Shown in pieces: positions 1 to 3,678 of a DNA stretch of 10,807 nt; position 1 is the first letter of the stretch; every line of letters begins with the position of its first letter. Origin of the DNA: Kiritimatiellia bacterium (GTDB taxonomy: Bacteria > Verrucomicrobiota > Kiritimatiellia > SLAD01); contig SLAD01000254.1 in assembly GCA_007126995.1 (NCBI GenBank), positions 1-10,807 on the forward strand. Direction: 5' to 3'. The notes below the pieces were generated by a model that was given only the letters and a program-made list of their open reading frames with translations, had not been told where the DNA came from and searched no databases. Made by a program: the position numbers and the translations under genes.

Positions 1-224
1 AGTCGCCAGCCGCTTAGATCGACGGAGACCGGGTCGCTGTTGAATAGCTCGACGAATTCCAACGTCAACTCGCCGGCCCATGGGCCGGGGTTATACATAA
101 TCTCCGAGATCACCATGCCGGTGCGGCGGGAAGAGCGATGCAGCTCTTCGCGCTCGGTGCCCAGGGCCGAAAGTGCACATGCGCACAACATGGCCAGGCA
201 AATTATGTGGGGTATGACCTTCAT
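1..224 (-). CDS. Exported lamin-tail-domain (LTD) protein, 5' part only
   Basis: The reading frame opens at ATG (224 downward) and runs off the left edge, giving 74 complete codons without a stop. Residues 1-22 look like a Sec signal peptide: Lys2, then a hydrophobic core (VIPHIICLAMLCACALSALG). From residue about 37 the protein reads MVISEIMYNPGP, then LEFVELFNSD, then VDLSGWRL. This is the typical first part of a bacterial lamin tail domain (ISEIMYNP...EFVEL.N...VDLSGW.L), an Ig-like beta sandwich found in large secreted or surface proteins and often joined to CotH, nuclease or adhesion modules. The rest is outside the window, so the full architecture and function are unknown. The start is supported by the signal peptide; the Shine-Dalgarno sequence is weak. 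A possible promoter (249-277) and a four-copy palindrome array (305-414) lie upstream. Confidence 0.75.
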   Translation of the reverse strand, partial: MKVIPHIICLAMLCACALSALGTEREELHRSSRRTGMVISEIMYNPGPWAGELTLEFVELFNSDPVSVDLSGWR

Positions 225-248
225 GTGGTCGAACTACTCAAGGCGTAT

Positions 249-277
249 AGAGTACGGCTCGCGAGGGCCAATTGCAA
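249..277 (-). promoter_or_regulatory. Possible promoter of the LTD gene
   Basis: On the minus strand TTGCAA (272-277) is followed after 17 bp by TACTCT (249-254), about 25 bp before the ATG at 224. Both boxes are only partial matches to the sigma70 consensus. The position, directly between the palindrome array and the gene, is the main support. Confidence 0.3.
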
Positions 278-304
278 CGCCGCGTAAAGGCGCAATTCGC
301 TGAT

Positions 305-414
305 TTTCCAATCATTGGAAACTTTTTTGGCCGTTTTTCCAATCATTGGAAACTTTTTTGGCCGTTTTTCCAATCGTTGGAAAAATTTTCGGGCTGTTTT
401 CCAATCGTTGGAAA
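305..414. repeat. Array of four 17-bp palindromes at a 31-bp period
   Basis: Near-perfect palindromes TTTCCAATCATTGGAAA occur at 305-321 and 336-352, and TTTCCAATCGTTGGAAA at 367-383 and 398-414. Start-to-start distance is exactly 31 bp each time, about three helical turns. The first two spacers are identical (CTTTTTTGGCCGTT); the third is diverged (AATTTTCGGGCTGT). The two right-hand copies carry G instead of A just after the central C, which breaks the innermost pair. A fifth relative lies at 1520-1536. The array may be a multi-site operator upstream of the LTD gene, a series of hairpins in RNA, or part of a genome-wide repeat family; the sequence does not decide between these. Confidence 0.9.
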
Positions 415-454
415 CGGGGTCTGATTAGGACGAACGACAACAATCAGCCGACCG

Positions 455-472
455 GTGACACGCGGCCCAGTG
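455..472. repeat. 18-bp repeat, left copy
   Basis: GTGACACGCGGCCCAGTG here matches GTGATACGCGGCCCAGTG at 1142-1159 at 17 of 18 positions, in the same orientation. The two copies lie on opposite sides of the toxin-antitoxin pair. Similarity does not extend beyond the 18 bp. On the minus strand this copy falls in a short open stretch (GTPLGRVSPVG, then stop); the right copy lies in a frame that reads TLGRVSR. Confidence 0.7.
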
Positions 473-498
473 GTGTGCCTTAATCAAAATCGCCCGCC

Positions 499-511
499 CG
501 CGTATTACGCG
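499..511 (-). terminator. Small inverted repeat after the toxin gene, possible weak terminator
   Basis: CGCGTATTACGCG is a perfect 6-bp inverted repeat around one base, 23 bp downstream of the toxin stop codon. On the minus strand a modest T-rich stretch (ATTTTGATT) follows only after about ten GC-rich bases, so this is not a standard intrinsic terminator. Confidence 0.25.
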
Positions 512-534
512 TCGCCTCCATGCTCTTGGCAGAT

Positions 535-816
535 CTACTTGTACGCGTCTTTCCGATCATCAATTGTCAGGATGCAGACGATCCGCTCTTGTTCGTCAAC
601 ACAGTAGAACACTCGGTAATTACCGATTCGGTAGCGCCAAGTGTCGGGTGTGTATCCGCGCAGCTTTCGGATATTGGGGCCATAGTAGGGTGCTGTTCGC
701 AGTTGAGGATAGACATAGCCGGATAGCTTGCTTTCGACGACTTGTCTCTGCCGGGTCGTGATCTTCTTGAGTTGCTTCTGAAACTCGGCGGTTTCGAAAA
801 TGCGGTAATCAGACAA
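535..816 (-). CDS. RelE/ParE-superfamily toxin of a type II toxin-antitoxin pair
   Basis: The 93-aa product fits the usual 85-100 aa of RelE/ParE toxins. The N-terminal part (YRIFETAEFQKQLKKI, residues 4-19) is the first strand plus the basic helix of the fold. The C-terminal half carries PNIRKLRGYTPDTWRYRIG, NYRVFYCVD and ERIVCILTIDDRKDAYK, matching the family pattern KL.G...YR.R.GdYRv.Y.....i.i..i.hRkdvYr. The usual His before Arg-Lys is Asp here (DDRKDAYK). RelE-type members cut mRNA at the ribosome and ParE-type members poison gyrase; which activity this one has cannot be told. The most likely start is TTG at 816, with GGAAAGG a few bases upstream; there is no ATG. It overlaps the antitoxin stop by 8 nt, so translation is probably coupled to the antitoxin. 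Confidence 0.85.
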   Translation of the reverse strand: MSDYRIFETAEFQKQLKKITTRQRQVVESKLSGYVYPQLRTAPYYGPNIRKLRGYTPDTWRYRIGNYRVFYCVDEQERIVCILTIDDRKDAYK

Positions 817-1048
817 AGCGTCCCTTTCCAGCTTTGGCGTCCTTAAGGCCCCGCTTGATGCTCGCGTTAAGCGCTTCGTTTCCGCTGATTTCCGCCATTT
901 CGAATTCGTCGACAACTTCGCGGTCCTCGATAAATCGCAGGGCAGCGGTTTCGATGAAGTTGGAGAGGGGACGATTGTCACGCTTGGCCCAGCTGCGGAG
1001 CTTCCCATATACGTCGTCGTCAACCCGAAGAGTCACAGTTTTAGACAT
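809..1048 (-). CDS. CopG/ribbon-helix-helix type antitoxin
   Basis: This 79-aa protein begins MSKTVTLRVDDDVYGKLRSW, a DNA-binding beta strand followed by the first helix of a ribbon-helix-helix fold. RPLSNFIETAALRFIED (26-42) is the second helix. The C-terminal region (about 44-79, EFEMAEISGNEAL then GLKDAKAGKGRFV) is where such antitoxins wrap their toxin. The protein should neutralise the toxin encoded next and repress its own promoter with or without the toxin. ATG at 1048 is chosen because AGAGGTG (1053-1059) sits 4 nt upstream and because the RHH strand normally starts within a few residues of the N-terminus. An upstream in-frame ATG at 1096 would place the promoter inside the gene. Confidence 0.87.
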   Translation of the reverse strand: MSKTVTLRVDDDVYGKLRSWAKRDNRPLSNFIETAALRFIEDREVVDEFEMAEISGNEALNASIKRGLKDAKAGKGRFV

Positions 1049-1067
1049 TTCACACCTCTTTCTGTTT

Positions 1068-1235
1068 CTATATGATAAAAATATGATGCAATACAATAGA
1101 TGTCAATGTGTTTTCTACCGGCGTTAAGCATGAGGCGGCGCGTGATACGCGGCCCAGTGTGAAATAGCCACCCAGAAACAGCCCACCGCCCAGTGCAATT
1201 GCACCAATAGTTACAAGTATCTTTGTCTTCACCAT
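1068..1235 (-). CDS. Doubtful 55-aa single-span membrane peptide
   Basis: An ATG at 1235 opens a 55-codon frame starting MVKTKILVTIGAIALGGG. It has a short basic N-terminus and one hydrophobic span (about residues 6-25, ILVTIGAIALGGGLFLGGYF), then a polar stretch with one Cys and a hydrophobic tail ending IVLHHIFII. A small inner-membrane protein would look like this. Against it: there is no good ribosome binding site, the last third covers the strong antitoxin promoter, and the middle holds the 18-bp repeat found elsewhere in the window. It may be a real small gene, a decayed gene end, or chance. No family is recognised. Confidence 0.28.
   Translation of the reverse strand: MVKTKILVTIGAIALGGGLFLGGYFTLGRVSRAASCLTPVENTLTSIVLHHIFII
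1078..1106 (-). promoter_or_regulatory. Toxin-antitoxin promoter with likely operator
   Basis: On the minus strand a perfect -35 TTGACA (1101-1106) is separated by 17 bp from TATTTT (1078-1083), 30 bp before the antitoxin ATG. On the plus strand two direct copies of ATATGAT (1070-1076 and 1081-1087) are 11 bp apart, one helical turn, and overlap the -10 box. This suits binding by tandem ribbon-helix-helix dimers and autoregulation. The binding itself is inferred. Confidence 0.7.
1142..1159. repeat. 18-bp repeat, right copy
   Basis: GTGATACGCGGCCCAGTG, the partner of the copy at 455-472 with one mismatch, in the same orientation and on the other side of the toxin-antitoxin genes. Confidence 0.7.
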
Positions 1236-1252
1236 TCTGACCCAACCATTGA

Positions 1253-1277
1253 TTATCAGGCAAGTTTGCCCTGATAA
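1253..1277. repeat. Hairpin with TTATCAG/CTGATAA arms
   Basis: TTATCAGGCAA (1253-1263) pairs with TTGCCCTGATAA (1266-1277), a stem of about 11 bp with a single bulged base and a loop of two bases. The arm TTATCAG appears again at 1321-1327. It resembles a REP-like extragenic palindrome; no function can be assigned. Confidence 0.5.
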
Positions 1278-1297
1278 CTTGATATTGACCGGATTTG

Positions 1298-1314
1298 CGG
1301 GCAGATTTGCCCCG
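1298..1314. repeat. Small GC hairpin related to the one at 1253
   Basis: GGGCA (1299-1303) and TGCCC (1308-1312) pair around the loop GATT, with flanking C and CG extending the stem if one base bulges. The core resembles the inner part of the neighbouring hairpin (GGCAAGTTTGCCC against GGGCAGATTTGCCC), so the two may be copies of one small element. Confidence 0.45.
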
Positions 1315-1438
1315 TTGGTATTATCAGTGTTTCCATCGGGAGGAATCATGGGCTGGGGGCGGTAGCATTGTCAATTGATAGCCAAGGCATATGCTCGTGC
1401 CCGGTGCCGAGTTGCAGGCGGCTCGCACAGTTTGGCGT

Positions 1439-1458
1439 TAATAGCTTATAGGCTATTA
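1439..1458. repeat. AT-rich palindrome, imperfect copy
   Basis: TAATAGCTTATAGGCTATTA is a 20-bp inverted repeat with one imperfect pair. It is a copy of the perfect palindrome 41 bp further right. Confidence 0.75.
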
Positions 1459-1477
1459 TTGATTTCGCGAACAAACG

Positions 1478-1501
1478 GTTAATAGCTTATAAGCTATTAA
1501 C
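1478..1501. repeat. Perfect 24-bp AT-rich palindrome
   Basis: The half-sites GTTAATAGCTTA and TAAGCTATTAAC are exact reverse complements with no spacer. A perfect 24-bp palindrome, with a 20-bp sister copy 41 bp away, suggests paired sites for a dimeric DNA-binding protein or a small palindromic repeat element. No T-run follows, so a terminator is unlikely. Confidence 0.85.
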
Positions 1502-1512
1502 AAGATCCTGGC

Positions 1513-1543
1513 GGTCCCGTTTCCAATCGTTGGAGACGGGGTC
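1513..1543. repeat. Fifth palindrome copy as a long hairpin after the glycosyltransferase
   Basis: The core TTTCCAATCGTTGGAGA (1520-1536) is a relative of the 305-414 array. Here the flanks also pair, giving a stem of about 15 pairs (1513-1527 with 1529-1543, some G-T) around a single central base. It starts 3 nt beyond the glycosyltransferase stop codon. On the minus strand no T-run follows, so it is more likely an mRNA 3'-end stabiliser or repeat element than a classic terminator. The 32 bp 1520-1551 match 398-429 at 28 positions. Confidence 0.75.
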
Positions 1544-1546
1544 CGG

Positions 1547-2242
1547 TCAGGAAACGAAGCGGTATTTGAAGATACACCAGATGGCGCGGAACCCGTCCTT
1601 CCAGGTGATCTTTTTGCCTTCGGCGTAGCTGCGGCCGTAATAGGAAATGGGCACTTCATAGATCACCCATGGGCCGCGTGCGACTTTGGCGGTGATTTCG
1701 ACTTCGAAGCCGAAGCGATTCTCTTTCAGTGCGAGCCCTTGCAGCACGTCCTTCTTGAAGACCTTGTAGCAGACCTCCATGTCGGTCAGGTTGATGTTGG
1801 TCATCATGTTGGAGAGCGTGGTGAGGAACTTGTTGCCGAGATAGTGCCAGTAGTAAACAACGCGGTGCGGGCCGCCACCGAGGAAACGCGAGCCGTAAAC
1901 GACGTCGGCGTGGCCATCGAGGATGGGCTGCAGGAGGCGGGGATACTCGTGGGGATCATATTCCATGTCGGCGTCCTGAATAATGATCAAGTCGCCGGTG
2001 GCCGCCTGAAAGCCGGTTCGCAGCGCCGCGCCCTTGCCTTGGTTCACTTCGTGATACGCAAACTTCCAGTCCGGATGAGCCGTCTCCAGCTTCTTCATCA
2101 CATCGCGCGTGCCGTCCTCGGAACAATCGTCCACCAGCACGATTTCCTTGTCGACACCGGCGTCGACACCGGCCACTTTTGCGACCAGTTTTTCGAGTGT
2201 GGCGGCTTCGTTGTAGACAGGAATAACGACGGATAATTTCAC
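1547..2242 (-). CDS. Family 2 glycosyltransferase, DPM/DPG-synthase-like
   Basis: This 231-aa protein has the full GT-A fold of polyprenyl-phosphate sugar transferases. Visible are the start SVVIPVYNEAATLEKLV, VLVDDCSEDGT (36-45, nucleotide binding), NQGKGAALRTGF (67-78), the metal-binding DAD motif (Asp90, Asp92) in IIIQDADMEYDP, VVYGSRFLGG, TDMEVCYKVFKKDVL (153-167) and RFGFEVEITAKVAR. The end reads VPISYYGRSYAEGKKITWKDG. Such enzymes move a sugar from a nucleotide donor to a lipid phosphate at the inner face of the membrane for later use in glycans. There are no C-terminal membrane spans, so it belongs to the short soluble class. The start is GTG at 2242, with GAGG about 10 nt upstream. 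It follows the upstream operon after 138 bp and may be read through or have its own promoter. Donor and acceptor cannot be told. Confidence 0.92.
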   Translation of the reverse strand: MKLSVVIPVYNEAATLEKLVAKVAGVDAGVDKEIVLVDDCSEDGTRDVMKKLETAHPDWKFAYHEVNQGKGAALRTGFQAATGDLIIIQDADMEYDPHEYPRLLQPILDGHADVVYGSRFLGGGPHRVVYYWHYLGNKFLTTLSNMMTNINLTDMEVCYKVFKKDVLQGLALKENRFGFEVEITAKVARGPWVIYEVPISYYGRSYAEGKKITWKDGFRAIWCIFKYRFVS

Positions 2243-2286
2243 AGTAAAGGCCTCGCGTGTTGAGACGTTGCCGTTCTCCCGCAGGG

Positions 2287-2328
2287 GATTACGATTAAGA
2301 TTAAGATTAGGATTACGATTACGATTTG
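2287..2328. repeat. Seven-unit hexamer microsatellite (GATTAN)
   Basis: Seven consecutive hexamers run GATTAC, GATTAA, GATTAA, GATTAG, GATTAC, GATTAC, GATTTG. Only the sixth base varies, apart from the degenerate last unit. The tract lies in the 138-bp gap upstream of the glycosyltransferase, 45 bp before its start. The rest of the gap (2329-2380) shows no clear promoter or terminator. Confidence 0.85.
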
Positions 2329-2380
2329 AATCGATATGTTTGCTAATGGGGCGGGATTCAGCAAGCGGAAATATTCTTCT

Positions 2381-3673
2381 TCAGGGGGCGGGATGCTGGA
2401 TGCGGAGGCGAAACTCAATCACGCGTTCCTCTCCGGCGCCGACGCGCGGGTGAAAGCGCAAGGTGCCGCGCGACCGTTCATGGGGTTCGGAGGCTTGCAC
2501 AACGCGCCAACCAAGGGTGAGGCGTGGCGTTTCCTGAATGTCTACTTGGACGGCGGAGGGGCGGTGATTGGCGACGGCGATTTCAAAGACTTCTTCATAG
2601 TGGTCGCTGCGCACTGCGGTACGCAAGCGGCTGCGGCGCATGCCGGTGACCTGATCGGTGGGGCCGAGATCAATGCGCACGTCTTCGCCACGGCCGGTAT
2701 GGGCGAGAGTGCCCTGTCGGAAGAGGGTGCGTTGGGCGATGCCCTGATAAATAAAGACGTCGCCGGGCGGCAAGGCCAAGCCGAGCCCGCGCTCGGTGGT
2801 GTTGGCGAATACCAAGTGCTGTCGCAGAGGCGTGAAGGTGCGGGTGAGCGTGAGGGGGATCGTGTGCGAGTCCATGACATAGCGGCGGCTGGTTGGCAGG
2901 CGTTGGGCGTTGGCAAACCGGGCCTCGCTGGCGGCCTGCGCAGGCAAATCGACGCGCCGGGGGAGCCGGTAGACGTGTTCGGGATGCACGGGCGGCACGG
3001 GGCGCTGCCAAAGCTCTGCCAAGGGCGTGTCGGCGAGTGTCAAAAAGCCGGGCAGACGCAGTTCCTGGTGCGCCGTCAACAGCGGGTCCGCGCCGGCCAA
3101 CCGAATCCACGCGTTGTCAAAGTCGCGGTTGCTGTCATTTTCGAACTGAATCAGGCCGTCCAGATCGATGGACATCCGTTCGTCCGCGCTATCAAGGTCG
3201 CCCCGCAAGAGGACACGGTAGTGCGCGTGCCAGGAAAGGCCGCGCATCCGGTAGGTGATCTCGAAGGCCTGTTCCCCGGCCAGTGGGAAGCGAATCACAC
3301 AAAGGACGGCGCCGTCGTCAGCGGCCGGAGGTTGGTCGCTCGATGGTTGTGTGAAGTCGCCGCGCGAAAAATGAAGGTCACCGTTGCTCATACGCTGAAG
3401 CGCGGGCGCTTCCCGTTCCCGCTCCCAATGCAGCAGGTCGACCGGAATGCGGCGCGTGCGAATGGTGAGACTGGAGAGGTCGGCGGTGGCGGGAATCCCT
3501 TCCAGCCGGATTTGCTGTTCGCCCGCCGCCACCTGCAGGCGTCGCACCTCACGCACCGCCGTCCATTCGGGCCCGATGGTGAGGGTGGTTTCCGTGATTG
3601 TGGCGGCAACGGGATGGGCGAACCCGAGGGAACAGCCACAGAGCACTCCGCTTATGAGCCGGGCCCCGCGCAT
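2381..3673 (-). CDS. Exported DUF4139-type protein, shorter second paralog
   Basis: From ATG at 3673 the product is 430 aa. Residues 1-24 form a signal peptide (MRGARLISGVLCGCSLGFAHPVAA); LCGC at 11-14 slightly resembles a lipobox, so a lipoprotein is not excluded. The mature protein mirrors its upstream neighbour: an N-terminal beta region (REVRRLQVAAGEQQIRLEGIP, 41-61), ITYRMRGLSWHAHYRVLL (139-156), FANTTERGLGLALPPGDV (289-306) and a C-terminal Ig-like part (YEEVFEIAVANH onward). It lacks the segment equivalent to residues 100-160 of the neighbour (RLLQRYTGRAIEV region). Members of this family are envelope proteins of unknown activity, some called mucoidy inhibitor A-like. GGTGA, overlapping the upstream stop codon, lies 5 nt before the ATG; a GTG at 3682 overlapping the stop as GTGA is the alternative start. 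Either way the two genes are translationally coupled. Confidence 0.75.
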   Translation of the reverse strand: MRGARLISGVLCGCSLGFAHPVAATITETTLTIGPEWTAVREVRRLQVAAGEQQIRLEGIPATADLSSLTIRTRRIPVDLLHWEREREAPALQRMSNGDLHFSRGDFTQPSSDQPPAADDGAVLCVIRFPLAGEQAFEITYRMRGLSWHAHYRVLLRGDLDSADERMSIDLDGLIQFENDSNRDFDNAWIRLAGADPLLTAHQELRLPGFLTLADTPLAELWQRPVPPVHPEHVYRLPRRVDLPAQAASEARFANAQRLPTSRRYVMDSHTIPLTLTRTFTPLRQHLVFANTTERGLGLALPPGDVFIYQGIAQRTLFRQGTLAHTGRGEDVRIDLGPTDQVTGMRRSRLRTAVRSDHYEEVFEIAVANHRPSAVQVDIQETPRLTLGWRVVQASEPHERSRGTLRFHPRVGAGEERVIEFRLRIQHPAP

Positions 3674-3678
3674 GTGCG

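Larger units (their letters stand above)
225..534. other. Noncoding interval between the toxin gene and the LTD gene
   Basis: This 310-bp stretch has no credible gene. It holds, from left to right, a possible LTD promoter, the four-copy palindrome array, one copy of an 18-bp repeat that recurs beyond the antitoxin gene, and a 13-bp inverted repeat just downstream of the toxin stop codon. The array region is visibly T-rich compared with the coding DNA of the window. Confidence 0.6.
1236..1546. other. Noncoding interval between the toxin-antitoxin side and the glycosyltransferase
   Basis: No convincing gene is visible in this 311-bp stretch. It contains two GC hairpins (1253-1277 and 1298-1314), a roughly 120-bp featureless part, two copies of an AT-rich palindrome (1439-1458 and 1478-1501) and a long hairpin at 1513-1543. 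Base composition changes sharply along it, from GC-rich to AT-rich blocks, as expected of accumulated repeat elements. Confidence 0.6.

Noticed and set aside
40..303. Plus-strand open frame across the left edge and the repeat boundary
   Set aside because: It is opposite the LTD signal peptide and domain start; the translation is not protein-like.
323..360. Rho-independent terminators from the palindromes followed by T6
   Set aside because: The T-run follows the hairpin only on the plus strand, where no gene ends nearby. The stems are AT-rich and the neighbouring genes are on the minus strand.
305..414. CRISPR array
   Set aside because: The 31-bp units have nearly constant 14-bp spacers, two of them identical, and short palindromic repeats. 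There are no cas genes and no unique spacers.
1338..1365. Strong ribosome binding site GGGAGGA followed by ATG and a five-codon frame (MGWGR, stop) on the plus strand
   Set aside because: Too short to call a gene and no downstream gene to act as a leader for; possibly a gene remnant or chance.
1739..2236. Plus-strand open frame opposite the glycosyltransferase
   Set aside because: The minus-strand frame has every family 2 glycosyltransferase motif; the antisense product has none of its own.
2243..2380. Terminator after the DUF4139 pair or a promoter for the glycosyltransferase
   Set aside because: Only a weak TTGCT/AGCAA pairing with a long loop and no convincing -35/-10 pair could be found.
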